Shown here one piece after another: positions 43,266 through 51,818 of a stretch of 64,000 bases of DNA. The stretch's first letter is position 1, and each line of letters begins with the position of its first letter. The position numbers and the translations under genes were made by a program. The notes below the pieces were generated by a model. It saw nothing but the letters and a program-made list of their open reading frames with translations, was not told where the DNA came from and searched no databases. This DNA is from Micromonospora avicenniae (GTDB taxonomy: Bacteria > Actinomycetota > Actinomycetes > Mycobacteriales > Micromonosporaceae), in NCBI RefSeq assembly GCF_900156065.1, contig NZ_FTNF01000005.1:124001-188000 (forward strand), written 5' to 3'.

Positions 43266-43765
43266 CGGTCGCTCCACCTCTCGTCCGTCCGCGACGATCC
43301 CCGAGCCGGGTGCCGTCGATACGGGGCTTGCGGGAGGCGGTGCATCCATCACCTCCGGGCCCCGCGATATTAGGCCACCGGACATCTACGGCACACTGCG
43401 GCGTCAGGGTCGCAGGTCGCTCGACCGGACAGCGATCATCGTCCGTACGGGCAGACAGGGTGCCCGAACGGACGGCACCGAGCGGATGCACCACCGCGCG
43501 GCGGCCCGTGCCGGCGCGTGGCGGGCCGGGAGCGTCGGACGTGTCACCCGGTCCGCCGGCCGGTTGGGCAGGAGAGATCCACTCGATGTCGATGAGGTCG
43601 GGGTGTTGTCGTGACCGGGGGCGCCCGACTTCCGTGGACACGCCTCGATCAGCCAGCCCGGCCCTGGCCGGCTGAAACGTCCACCCTGGGCGGTGCGATC
43701 GGCGTGGGCGGTCCGACACGCCCGGCTATGGTGCGACGGGGTGACGACGCGGGTAGCGTTGCCCC
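43266..43765. other. 500-base divergent region without a convincing gene
   Basis: Open frames on both strands here lack ribosome-binding sites and protein-like composition. On the minus strand TAATAT (43367-43372) is a -10-like hexamer about 100 bases before the pyruvyl transferase start; no -35 partner is clear. Near the right end TAGCGT lies 10 bases before the ATG at 43766, which fits leaderless transcription of that gene. Confidence 0.45.
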
Positions 43766-44212
43766 ATGCCCTCGTTCGCGCTCGCCGATCCTCTGTGGTG
43801 GGTGGCGCGATGGGCTGCCCGGCTGCTGGCCAGCCTCGCGGTCGTCGGCGCGTTGACCCTCGGGTCGCTTTCGGCGCTGGGGGCCCCACCGCACACCCGG
43901 GCCGTGGTCGAGCCGACGGCGTCCACCGACTCGCGGGCCTGCGAGTGTGCCATCGCGTCGGCCGGCACATCCAGCTCCCTGGCCATCGTCGTCGCGGACG
44001 ACGCTCCCGCGGAGATCGCCGTTGTGCTCCGGGCCGCCGCCGAATCCGCCGGATCGAGGGTTGCCCCGTCGGCCGCACCCGGTGCCACCCCCGAGGTGTT
44101 CGCCTCGGCCGCACCGGTTGCCGACCCGGTCACGGTCCCGGCCGGCGAGACGTGGCCGCCCCGCGGCGCGGTCGCAGCTGTTCGTACTCCCCGAGCTCCG
44201 CCCGGCGCCTGA
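43766..44212 (+). CDS. Hypothetical exported/membrane-anchored protein
   Basis: 148 residues. One N-terminal membrane span or uncleaved signal (WVARWAARLLASLAVVGALTLGSLSALG, about 13-39) followed by an Ala/Pro/Thr-rich exported tail. No domain recognised. The start lacks a ribosome-binding site but a TAGCGT hexamer just upstream suggests leaderless transcription. A reverse-strand frame covers the same bases and is less protein-like. Moderate support only. Confidence 0.5.
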   Translation: MPSFALADPLWWVARWAARLLASLAVVGALTLGSLSALGAPPHTRAVVEPTASTDSRACECAIASAGTSSSLAIVVADDAPAEIAVVLRAAAESAGSRVAPSAAPGATPEVFASAAPVADPVTVPAGETWPPRGAVAAVRTPRAPPGA

Positions 44213-44363
44213 CACCGCCGGCGACGCGAGAGCGTTCCGCCGCCGCGCTCGCCGCACCCGTCTTCCGCGCCCGCTCCCGGCGCCCGGCGTGACCGACAAG
44301 GCCCCGCGCCGGATGCCCCGTGCGGCTTCCCCCCATCGCGTCTGCTCGCCGTGAGGTACCGAC

Positions 44364-45134
44364 ATGGAGAAGACCGTCCTCTACCAGTTCCTCGTCGAGG
44401 TGCCGCTGGCCGCCGCCATCTGGTCGGCTCTGCTGGTGCTGGCCCTGATCGTGCTCACCGTGCTGGTCGCCCGTCCCGACCGCGACCGGCCGGAGGACGA
44501 CCGGTCCGCTCCGGCCGGGCCGACCGAGCGGGAGTCGGCCGCAGCCGAGGCGGCCGACCTGCGCCGGTACGCCGACGAGGTGGCCGTGGCCGCGGCCGGC
44601 GCGACGCAGACCGCCCGCCGGAAGCGGGACGAGTGGCTGGCCGCCCAGGCCGACCTGGACCGGGCCTGGGCGGCGTACGACGAGGCCGAGAGCGCCGCCC
44701 GCCGGTACTGCGGTGCCGGCGCCCTGCCGACGCCCCGCACTCCCCGCACTCCGGCCGAGTACGCCGCCCGGGAGCGGCACCTGCACCGGTCGGCCACGGC
44801 GGCGTACTGGCGGGGCGAGCTCACCCTGCGCCAACTCGGCGACGTTTTCGGTCACCGCGACGGCTGGGATCCCCGCCTGCACCCGGTGGAGCAGGAGGTG
44901 CACCTGGCCCGGGTGGTCCGGGACGGCCGGCTGGCCGGCTACCGGGCGGCCCAGGAACGGGAGCGCAGTGCCTGGCGGGACGCCGAACTCGCCGCCGAGG
45001 CGGCCCGTGCCCTGGCCACCGAGGCGTACACGGCCGCGGCCCGCCTCCGGCCGGGGCGGCTGCCGGCGGCTCGACCGGCGTCCGCCGCCCCCGCCCAGGT
45101 GGTGACCCGCTGGCAGCCCGCCAGGGTGGGTTGA
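44364..45134 (+). CDS. Membrane-anchored coiled-coil protein, function unknown
   Basis: 256 residues, ATG. One membrane span at about residues 10-38 (VEVPLAAAIWSALLVLALIVLTVLVARP), then a long, Ala/Arg/Glu-rich helical part with heptad character (AEAADLRRYADEVAVAAAG...DEWLAAQADLDRAWAAYDEAE). A middle segment AYWRGELTLRQLGDVFGHRDGWDP looks like a short folded domain. A second helical stretch precedes a Pro-rich tail. Cytoplasmic coiled coil tethered to the membrane is the likely topology. No family recognised. Confidence 0.75.
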   Translation: MEKTVLYQFLVEVPLAAAIWSALLVLALIVLTVLVARPDRDRPEDDRSAPAGPTERESAAAEAADLRRYADEVAVAAAGATQTARRKRDEWLAAQADLDRAWAAYDEAESAARRYCGAGALPTPRTPRTPAEYAARERHLHRSATAAYWRGELTLRQLGDVFGHRDGWDPRLHPVEQEVHLARVVRDGRLAGYRAAQERERSAWRDAELAAEAARALATEAYTAAARLRPGRLPAARPASAAPAQVVTRWQPARVG

Positions 45135-45143
45135 GCGGCCGGT

Positions 45144-45163
45144 CCGAGTCTCGGTCGACTCGG
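45144..45163 (+). terminator. Weak hairpin terminator after the coiled-coil gene
   Basis: CCGAGTC (45144-45150) and GACTCGG (45157-45163) form a 7-base-pair stem with loop TCGGTC, followed by CTTCCTC, 10 bases after the stop codon. Confidence 0.45.
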
Positions 45164-45502
45164 CTTCCTCGGAATGGGGAGGTCCAAGTCGTGCGGACAG
45201 CGCGCCCTCAGGGAACTCAAGTCGACCCGATTATCTCCGTGAGCCCGGTCACATTAATTCGGAAACAGTCAGCGGGATCAGCAGGTGCGAATCGTCCCCG
45301 CCATTTGGCAAGGTTGCCGGTCGACTGTCCCGTTGCGTCCCTGCGGTGCCGCCGTAACCACCCGTCCCATTGAGTCACGTCAGCCGCCGAACGCCCGGAA
45401 AAATTGTTCGCCGAAACAGGTTTGGGCAGGTGGCGAAGGGTTGGCAGGCTCTCTGTCGACCAGTAGTGTCGGCGCGTCCGGTGCGGTAACCGATCGCAAG
45501 AG

Positions 45503-45643
45503 GCGACGCCGTGCCGACCCGCCTAATCGTGATTCCACGAGCCGGGGACCCACATGCACGTCCGGGGTGAATCCGCGAGCCACGGCCCGCGGTAGGGCGA
45601 TCTTCCCGCCCGAATCCGTCAGCTAACCCGGTAGGCGGTGCCG
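45503..45643 (+). ncRNA. c-di-AMP riboswitch (ydaO/yuaA type)
   Basis: The conserved ydaO core elements are present in order: GCCGGGGACCCAC near 45540, CCGGGGTGAATCCGC at about 45561-45575, GGTAGGGC near 45590, and the diagnostic 3' block CCGAATCCGTCAGCTAACC at about 45610-45628 followed by CGGTAGGCGG. This matches the actinobacterial form that I know from leaders of cell-wall hydrolase genes such as rpf and NlpC/P60. High c-di-AMP normally switches expression off. Ends are approximate (by a dozen bases or so). Confidence 0.87.
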
Positions 45644-45892
45644 GAAGGAGTTCCATCTCTGTGGTGCACGAACCCATCCCTCGGTCCTCCCCGACCCTCC
45701 ACGGCGCCGCGGTGCCCGTGCTCGCCCGTCCCGTAGCGACGAGCTGACTCCGGCACCCGCGTCTTTCCGCCCGACCCACCGGGCGTTCCCTGAGCGATCC
45801 ACCAGCCATCCGCGGACGAGGTCCGCGCGGTGACGCCTACCCGGATTCCGGTACGGCCGCCGGTCGCTCACCCCCCGAACCGTGGAGGAACC

Positions 45893-46711
45893 GTGAAGCA
45901 CACCCTGAAGCGTCAGCTCCGTCGGCTGGCCACCCAGCGCCCGTACCAGATCGCTGCCGCGTCCGCCGCGGCCGTGGTGCTGGCATCCACCACCGGCGCC
46001 CTGCTCAGCGGCGCCGACCATGCGCCCGCCGCACAGCGCGGCGCCACCGCGGTGGCGGCCGAACTGCGCAGCGACGCCCGCATCGCCTCGCTCGGCGACC
46101 AGCAGCCCACCACATCGCCGGCCGGCTCGCCCACGACCAGCGCGCCGGCGGCGAAGAAGGCCGCGAACCCCGACCTGACCCGCAAGCCGGCAGCGCCCAA
46201 GCCGCCGGCGAGCAAGGTCCTCGACTACGACTACCAGGCGCAGACGACCTACTTCTACTGCGGGCCCGCCGCCACCCGGAACGCGCTCAGCGCCGCCGGC
46301 ATCGAACGCAGCCAGGACGACCTGGCCGCGCGGCTCGGCACCACCGAGATGGGCACCAACTCCGCCGAGGACACCACCCGGGTGTTGAACGCGGTGGTCA
46401 AGGGCAGCCCCTACAAGACCACCATGTTCCCGAGCGCGCCGCGTCCCGCCCAGATGGACCAGCTCCAGGCCGACATCGTCCGGGCCATCACCGACGGGCG
46501 CGGCGTGGTCGCGAACATCGTCGGCGACGCCGTCGACACCGACGGTGGCTGGCACTCCTTCGGCGGCGGGCACTACATCGCCGTCGTCGGCTACCGGGAC
46601 CAGGGCCGCACCGTGAAGATCGCCGACTCGGCGAACCCGGCGGTGCCGTCGTACTGGATCACCACGATCGACCTGGCGAACTGGATGACGAGCCGCGGTT
46701 ACTCCGCCTGA
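45893..46711 (+). CDS. Secreted C39-like cysteine peptidase under a c-di-AMP riboswitch
   Basis: 272 residues from a GTG at 45893 with TGGAGGAA just upstream. N-terminal signal or anchor (YQIAAASAAAVVLASTTGALLSG, about 18-40), a Ser/Thr/Pro/Lys linker to residue 108, then a papain-like C39_2 domain: QTTYFYCGPAATRNAL (Cys123), GGGHYIAVVGYRD (His227) and KIADSANP (Asp245). The catalytic set is complete. Extracellular. Control by a c-di-AMP riboswitch, usual for wall hydrolases, suggests a role in cell-wall remodelling or processing of an exported peptide. Substrate unknown. Confidence 0.9.
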   Translation: MKHTLKRQLRRLATQRPYQIAAASAAAVVLASTTGALLSGADHAPAAQRGATAVAAELRSDARIASLGDQQPTTSPAGSPTTSAPAAKKAANPDLTRKPAAPKPPASKVLDYDYQAQTTYFYCGPAATRNALSAAGIERSQDDLAARLGTTEMGTNSAEDTTRVLNAVVKGSPYKTTMFPSAPRPAQMDQLQADIVRAITDGRGVVANIVGDAVDTDGGWHSFGGGHYIAVVGYRDQGRTVKIADSANPAVPSYWITTIDLANWMTSRGYSA

Positions 46712-46728
46712 CGACCGCGTTCACACCG

Positions 46729-46762
46729 GGCGCCGGCACCCTGGGACGAGGGGGCCGGCGCC
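46729..46762 (+). terminator. Terminator after the C39 peptidase gene
   Basis: GGCGCCGGC (46729-46737) pairs with GCCGGCGCC (46754-46762), with CCC/GGG pairs extending inward, and TGTTGT follows. It starts 17 bases after the stop codon. Confidence 0.75.
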
Positions 46763-46833
46763 TGTTGTCGTTCCGGCCGACTGTCGGATGTTCACACTCG
46801 CCGTGCCGGCTCCGCCGATGGCACACTGCGTCC

Positions 46834-47577
46834 ATGAACGACGGTGGCGCCCGTACGACCGGCCGGCCCACCCTTCTGCTGCTGCACGGCATGGGTGCGA
46901 CCAGTGAGGTGTGGCTGCCCTGGGCGCCACTGCTGCGGCGCCGGTGGGCGGGGCGCTGGCTGGCGCCGGACCTGGCCGGTCACGGCACGTCGCCGCCGCT
47001 GCCCGCGTACTCCTTCACCGCACTGGCCGCGCAGGTGGCCGCGGCGCTCGCGCCCGGTGACCGCCTGATCGTGCTGGGGCACTCGCTCGGCGGAGTGGTC
47101 GGCCTGACGCTCGCCGCGCGCGGCGCCGGGCTGCCTGTCACCGCTGTCGTCGGACTCGGCATCAAGGTGGTCTGGTCCGCCGCCGAACTGGCGAAGACGC
47201 GCGAGCTGGCCGCCCGCGCGGTCGCCTGGTACCCCACCCGGGACGAGGCCGCTCAGCGCTACCTGCGGGTCTCCGGGCTGGCCGGGCTGGTCGCCCCCGA
47301 CGACCCGAGGGTGACGGCCGGGCTGCGTGAGGTGGACGGGCGCTGGCGACTGGCCATGGACCCGGGCGCGTTCGCAGTCGGCGAGCCGGACCTGGCGGCG
47401 CTGGTGGCCGCCAGCGAGGTGCCGGTCCTGCTGGCGCGCGGCGAACACGACCCGCTGGTCACCGACGGGCAGCTCCAGCGCTACGGGGTCCCGGTCGCCA
47501 CGCTCTCCGGGCTCGGCCACAACGCCCACGTCGAGGACCCGGAGGCGGTGCTGGCCCTGGTCGAGACGTACCGCTGA
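46834..47577 (+). CDS. Alpha/beta hydrolase
   Basis: 247 residues from an ATG at 46834; upstream in-frame codons lack the fold. Oxyanion-loop LLLLHGMGATSEVW, nucleophile elbow VLGHSLGGVVGL (Ser), acid near LLARGEHDPLV and catalytic His in LSGLGHNAHVEDPE complete the triad. Cytoplasmic, no signal peptide. The cap domain is short and helical. Substrate unknown; similar proteins include esterases, haloperoxidase-like and C-C hydrolases. It ends 13 bases from the convergent TagF-like gene. Confidence 0.9.
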   Translation: MNDGGARTTGRPTLLLLHGMGATSEVWLPWAPLLRRRWAGRWLAPDLAGHGTSPPLPAYSFTALAAQVAAALAPGDRLIVLGHSLGGVVGLTLAARGAGLPVTAVVGLGIKVVWSAAELAKTRELAARAVAWYPTRDEAAQRYLRVSGLAGLVAPDDPRVTAGLREVDGRWRLAMDPGAFAVGEPDLAALVAASEVPVLLARGEHDPLVTDGQLQRYGVPVATLSGLGHNAHVEDPEAVLALVETYR

Positions 47578-47590
47578 GCCGGCGGCGGCC

Positions 47591-49291
47591 TCAGGCGGTG
47601 GCGGAGACGGGGTCGGCCTCGGCCGAGCGTGGTGCCGGCGCCTTGCCGGCGGGCTCCAGCTCCCGCCGTGCGGCCTCCAGGAACGCCTCCGCGTACGACT
47701 CGGCCGGGAAGCCGCCGAGGTAGCGCCGACGGGTCTCCCAACGACGCGCGGACAGCGGGTCGGTGTCGAGCAGCTGATCCAGCACCTCGTCCAGGTTGGC
47801 CATGTCCCGGCGCAGCACGTAACCGGCGGTGGCCAGCGGGAACCGTTCGGTGAACGCGTCGCCGTCGGTGCCCATGTCCGTCACCGCGAACGGCTTGCCG
47901 GAGTAGAGGTAGTCCGAGATGACCCCGGAGACGTCGGAGATCAGCGCGTCGGAGCGGTTCACGCACTCCACCAGGCTGAGATCCCGGCTGGCCGCCGTGC
48001 CCCAGAGGTGCTGGCGTCCGGTCCGGGTCCGGTCGGCGGCCAGCAGCTCGGTCAACCGGCCGAGCTGCCGGGCGGACGCCGGGTTCTGCGTGGTGTACGG
48101 GTGCGCGCGCAGGATGACCGTCACGCCCCGGTCCAGCAGCCGTCGTAGCAGCGGCTCGGCCACCGGCAGCGAGCAGTAGTCGGCGTCCGCGTGGTGGCCG
48201 GTCCAGGTCGGCGTGTAGAGGACGGTGCGGGCGGTGCCCACGGGCAGCCGTTCGGCGCGTACCTCGATCGACTCGACCTGCGGACGGCCGACCACCACGA
48301 ACTTCTCGGCCGGGATGTCCACCCCGACTCGCGCGTACCGCTCGATCGCGGCCTGGCCGGCCACGAAGATCCGGTCGAAGATCGCGGACACCGGGTTGGC
48401 GCTCGGCGCCTTGTCGCTGTCGCCGTGGTGCAGCTGGACGTGGGTCAGCTGGGTGAACCGGATGAAGTGGCTGTTCTTGGCGCCGTGGTTGACGTAGAAC
48501 GCCACCTTCAGGCTCGGCACCAGCACCTCGTCCAGGGCCCGCAGGGTGGGGCAGTAGATCACCGGGGCGGTGGTGGCCGCGGCGATCGGGGCCAGGAACT
48601 CCGGCTCGCGCAGCACCACCAGGAACGGCCGACCGATCCGCTCCAGGTACGGCAGCCACATGGTGACCTGGTACTCCGAGCCGGGCGGGGCCGAGAAGTA
48701 GAGGACGAACTCCGGCTTGCGCGCCTGGAGGGCCCGGCGTACCGCGCCGCCCGACGCGCGGGGCCGGAACCGCCGCCGGGCCAGGTCCGATCCGACCGCG
48801 CCGGCGGCGGCCGCGACCAGCACGGCCGCGACCAGCGCCACCAGCGGCGGCAGGGGTGCCGCGGCGGCCAGCGCCACCACGGCGAGCAGCCCGAGCAGGG
48901 CGTCGCCGAGGTGGGTGGCGACCAGCGTGGCCCACGACCGTACCGGCAGGTTCGCGGTGCGGATCTCCAGGCCGCCGGCCTGCCGCAGCGGCCCGACCAG
49001 CAGCACCAGACCGAGCACCGCCAGCGCGGTGAGGGCCAGCGCCGGGTCGAACCCGCCGTCGAGCCGACGCGCGTACGCGACGAGCACGGCGGCGGCGATC
49101 AACGTCGTCTCGGCGGCGGTGTCCGCGCCGGGGCGGATCCGCCGCTCCACGGCGGCCGCACCGAGGGCGGCGACCGCCAGCGCGAGTCCCCAGCCGGTGG
49201 CGCCGGTCAGCGCGGCGGCGAGGAAGGCCAGTACGGCCAGCCCGATGCTCAGGCATCGGGCGATCAGCTTGCGGAACAGGTCACCACGCAT
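47591..49291 (-). CDS. TagF-like teichoic acid polymerase with N-terminal membrane domain
   Basis: 566 residues, ATG. About five hydrophobic helices fill residues 10-170, then a Glyphos_transf (CDP-glycerol glycerophosphotransferase) domain of about 360 residues: KVAFYVNHGAKNSHFIRFTQ, VQLHHGDSDKAPSANPV (the catalytic-type H-G-D segment), TVLYTPTWTGHH, VILRAHPYTTQNP and SDALISDVSGVISDYLYSGK. Such enzymes build poly(glycerol- or ribitol-phosphate) chains from CDP-polyols. The membrane domain is unusual, since classical TagF is a peripheral protein. The next gene upstream makes the likely substrate. Confidence 0.9.
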   Translation of the reverse strand: MRGDLFRKLIARCLSIGLAVLAFLAAALTGATGWGLALAVAALGAAAVERRIRPGADTAAETTLIAAAVLVAYARRLDGGFDPALALTALAVLGLVLLVGPLRQAGGLEIRTANLPVRSWATLVATHLGDALLGLLAVVALAAAAPLPPLVALVAAVLVAAAAGAVGSDLARRRFRPRASGGAVRRALQARKPEFVLYFSAPPGSEYQVTMWLPYLERIGRPFLVVLREPEFLAPIAAATTAPVIYCPTLRALDEVLVPSLKVAFYVNHGAKNSHFIRFTQLTHVQLHHGDSDKAPSANPVSAIFDRIFVAGQAAIERYARVGVDIPAEKFVVVGRPQVESIEVRAERLPVGTARTVLYTPTWTGHHADADYCSLPVAEPLLRRLLDRGVTVILRAHPYTTQNPASARQLGRLTELLAADRTRTGRQHLWGTAASRDLSLVECVNRSDALISDVSGVISDYLYSGKPFAVTDMGTDGDAFTERFPLATAGYVLRRDMANLDEVLDQLLDTDPLSARRWETRRRYLGGFPAESYAEAFLEAARRELEPAGKAPAPRSAEADPVSATA

Positions 49292-49336
49292 GTCGCTCCG
49301 TTCAACCGCCGTTCGCGGTCACCAGGCGTCCGGCCG

Positions 49337-50851
49337 TCAGCCGGCGGTCGCCGGAGTGGCGGTCGCACCGCCGTCGGACGGCACCGTCTGGGCCGGGACC
49401 GCCTGCGGCGGCTCACCCTGGGGCCGGCGTACGTCGATCACCTGCCCGGTGAGTTCCGAGATCAGCACGTCAAGTGAGGCCTGGGCCACCGCCTCGGCCG
49501 AGAGCAGGGTGTGCTCCGGTTCCTCCCCGAAGGCGCGGGTGCGCATCGGGGTGGCCGTCCGCTCCGGATTGACGCAGTTGACCCGTACCCCGACGTCCGC
49601 CCACTCGTCGGCCAGTGCCTGGGTGAGGTTGACCAGCGCGGCCTTGGTGGCCGAGTAGAGCGCGTAGCGCGCCCGGCCGCGGGTGTACGAGCTGGAGGTG
49701 TAGAGCAGCAGCTGGCCCTTGGTCTGCTCGAGGTAGGGCAGGGCCAGCCGGGCGACGGTGACCGGCCCGACGAAGTTGACCTGGAGGACCCGGTCCATGG
49801 TCTCCTCGTCCATCTCGGCGAGGTTGCCCCTCTCCAGGACGCCGGCGGTGACGACCACGTGGTCGATGCGGCCGGTCGCCTCGAACGCCGTGGTCAGTGC
49901 CGCCTCGACGTCCTCGGGACGCTCGACGTGGGTGCCGGTGCTGCTCCGGCTGAACGCGAAGACCTGGGCGCCGTGCCGGCGGGCCAGCTCGGCCAGGTCG
50001 TGACCGATGCCGTAGCTGCCGCCGAAGACGACCATGGTCCGGCCGGTCAACTCCTCCCGGTAGCCGCGGTGGTCGACGAGCCGGGGCACCCGGGCGGCGG
50101 CGAGCTGGAAGAGCTTGTCCGCCAGGTGGACGTCGACCGGGTGGGTGACCTTGATGTTCTCGTCCGAGCCGTCGATCACCTTGATCGGCGTACCGGGCAG
50201 GTAGCGCAGGACCACGCCGCAGTCGTCGGTGGCGGCGAAGTTCGGATCGCCCGCGGCCAGCCGGTAGGCCTCGCGGATCGTGCCGGAGCGGAAGGCCTGC
50301 GGGGTCTGGCCCCGGCGTAGCGAGGAGCGCACCGGGATGTCGGTGATGCAGTCCTCCCCGTCGACCTTGATGATCGTGTCCGCCGACGGGATGGCCACGT
50401 CCACTGCCGAGTAGGTCCAGAGGGCGTTCACGCACTCGCGGACGATCCGGTGGCTGACCAGGGGCCGCACCGCGTCGTGGAAGAGGATGTTGCAGTCCTC
50501 CTCGCCGACCGCGTCGAGCGCGACCCGGGTGGTCTCGTTGCGGGTCTCGCCTCCCTCGATCACCTTGCTGACCTTGCGGAAGCCGGCCTTGTCGACGATC
50601 TGCTGCACCTCGCCGACGTGGCCGGTGGCCATCAGCACGATGATCTCGTCGATCTCCGGCGCGGACTCGAAGACGGCCAGGGTGTGCTCGATGATCGGCT
50701 TACCGGCGATCTTCAGCAGCTGCTTGGGGATGCCGAGGCCGAGGCGGGTTCCTGTCCCGCCGGCGAGGATCACAGCCACTGTCCGCGAGGGCCGCCAGGG
50801 AGCCGGGGTCTCCGGTGCGGCGTCCGGGCCAGTGGTGTGGTCCTGCGTCAT
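49337..50851 (-). CDS. Bifunctional cytidylyltransferase/SDR fusion (Bcs1-like, CDP-ribitol synthesis)
   Basis: 504 residues, ATG. The N-terminal IspD/TarI-type domain (about 22-255) has AVILAGGTGTRLGLGIPKQL, EGGETRNETTRVAL, ILFHDAVRPLVS and TDDCGVVLRYL. The C-terminal SDR domain (about 268-470) has MVVFGGSYGIGHDLAEL, VVVTAGVLERGNL, YTSSSYTRGRARYALYSATKAAL (catalytic Tyr-x-x-x-Lys). Haemophilus Bcs1 (Acs1) has the same order and makes CDP-ribitol from ribulose 5-phosphate, NADPH and CTP. It sits 46 bases upstream of the TagF-like gene on the same strand, which would polymerise the product. A Pro/Thr-rich tail ends the protein. Confidence 0.9.
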   Translation of the reverse strand: MTQDHTTGPDAAPETPAPWRPSRTVAVILAGGTGTRLGLGIPKQLLKIAGKPIIEHTLAVFESAPEIDEIIVLMATGHVGEVQQIVDKAGFRKVSKVIEGGETRNETTRVALDAVGEEDCNILFHDAVRPLVSHRIVRECVNALWTYSAVDVAIPSADTIIKVDGEDCITDIPVRSSLRRGQTPQAFRSGTIREAYRLAAGDPNFAATDDCGVVLRYLPGTPIKVIDGSDENIKVTHPVDVHLADKLFQLAAARVPRLVDHRGYREELTGRTMVVFGGSYGIGHDLAELARRHGAQVFAFSRSSTGTHVERPEDVEAALTTAFEATGRIDHVVVTAGVLERGNLAEMDEETMDRVLQVNFVGPVTVARLALPYLEQTKGQLLLYTSSSYTRGRARYALYSATKAALVNLTQALADEWADVGVRVNCVNPERTATPMRTRAFGEEPEHTLLSAEAVAQASLDVLISELTGQVIDVRRPQGEPPQAVPAQTVPSDGGATATPATAG

Positions 50852-50947
50852 TGCCGATCCTCACTTCCAGGCTTTGCGTTAACGAGGTATTCCGCCCGAG
50901 CGGCGACCGGATGAACCTTAACGCGTCGAATTCGGTGCCCCAACGGT

Positions 50948-50993
50948 GGCGACGGGGCGGCCGCACCCGTGCAGGTGAGGCCGCCCCGTCGCC
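50948..50993 (-). terminator. Terminator between the ABC exporter and CDP-ribitol genes
   Basis: A 15-base-pair perfect stem (50948-50962 with 50979-50993) around a 16-base loop that itself can pair CACC/GGTG. It begins 7 bases after the stop of the ABC ATPase gene and insulates it from the gene starting at 50851. Confidence 0.85.
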
Positions 50994-50999
50994 CGGAGA

Positions 51000-51818
51000 T
51001 CACTTGCCGTTGGCGAACGCTTCGTACGCCCGCACGACCTCGTCGGTGGGTCCGTCCATCCGGAGTACGCCCGATTCCAGCCAGATGGTCCGTTCGCAGG
51101 TGTCCCGGACCGAGGAGAGCTGGTGGCTGACCAGGAAGACCGTTCCGGCGCTCTCGCGCAGCTCGCGCACCCGCTGTTCGCTGCGCTTGCGGAAGCCCTT
51201 GTCGCCGGTGGCGAGCGCCTCGTCGATCAGCAGTACGTCGTGCTTCTTCGCCGCCGCGATGGAGAAGCGGAGCCGGGCGGCCATGCCGGAGGAGTAGGTG
51301 CGCATCGGCAGCGAGGCGAAGTCGCCGCGCTGGTTGATGCCGGAGAACTCGATGATCTCCGGCGCCTGCCGCTGCACATCGGCCGGGCTCATGCCCATTG
51401 CCAGGCAACCCAGCGTCACGTTGCGTTCCCCGGAGAGGTCGTTGAGCAGCGCCGCGTTCACGCCGAGCAGCGAGGGCTGGCCCTGGGTGTACACCGCGCC
51501 GCGGTTCACCGGCAGCAGGCCGGCGATGGCCCGCAACAGCGTGGACTTGCCCGAGCCGTTGCTGCCGATCAGGCCGATCGCCTCGCCCCGGTACGCGGTG
51601 AAGGTGACTCCCTTGACCGCGTGCACCTCCCGGATGTTCGGTTCGGAGGTGCGGGTGACCATCCGGCGCAGCGCGGCCACCGGGCTGCTGCCGCCACTGG
51701 CCCCCTTGTGCACGCGGTAGATCACGTGTGCGTCGTCGACGACCACGGTGGGGATGCGCTCCCGGATCTGCGGCAGCGCGACCGTCACGTCGTTGGACAG
51801 CCCGTTCAGCTCAGCCAC
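51000..51818 (-). CDS. Polysaccharide/teichoic acid ABC exporter ATPase (TagH/Wzt type)
   Basis: 272 residues, ATG. Walker A GSNGSGKST (85-93), Q-loop region near LGVNAALLNDLSGERNV, signature YSSGMAARLRFSIAAA, Walker B DVLLIDEALATGD, and switch His in FLVSHQL. The phrase EALATGDKGFRKRSEQRV and the preceding ALLNDLSGERN are typical of TagH/RfbE-type exporters. No Wzt-like C-terminal carbohydrate-binding domain, as in TagH. It powers export of an undecaprenyl-linked polymer with the permease encoded 8 bases overlapping upstream. Confidence 0.94.
   Translation of the reverse strand: MAELNGLSNDVTVALPQIRERIPTVVVDDAHVIYRVHKGASGGSSPVAALRRMVTRTSEPNIREVHAVKGVTFTAYRGEAIGLIGSNGSGKSTLLRAIAGLLPVNRGAVYTQGQPSLLGVNAALLNDLSGERNVTLGCLAMGMSPADVQRQAPEIIEFSGINQRGDFASLPMRTYSSGMAARLRFSIAAAKKHDVLLIDEALATGDKGFRKRSEQRVRELRESAGTVFLVSHQLSSVRDTCERTIWLESGVLRMDGPTDEVVRAYEAFANGK

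Larger units (their letters stand above)
45135..45892 (+). other. 758-base leader region before the C39 peptidase
   Basis: No gene is convincing here. A less GC-rich stretch (about 45200-45480) probably holds the promoter, then the riboswitch listed separately, then about 250 bases of leader before the peptidase start. A reverse frame across 45375-45809 overlaps the riboswitch and is rejected. Confidence 0.6.

Noticed and set aside
43404..44133. Reverse frames opposite the exported hypothetical protein
   Set aside because: They lack hydrophobic or domain signals and ribosome-binding sites; the plus-strand frame has a membrane span and a leaderless-type promoter.
45375..45809. 144-codon reverse frame
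   Set aside because: It lies over the c-di-AMP riboswitch and has no protein-like features.
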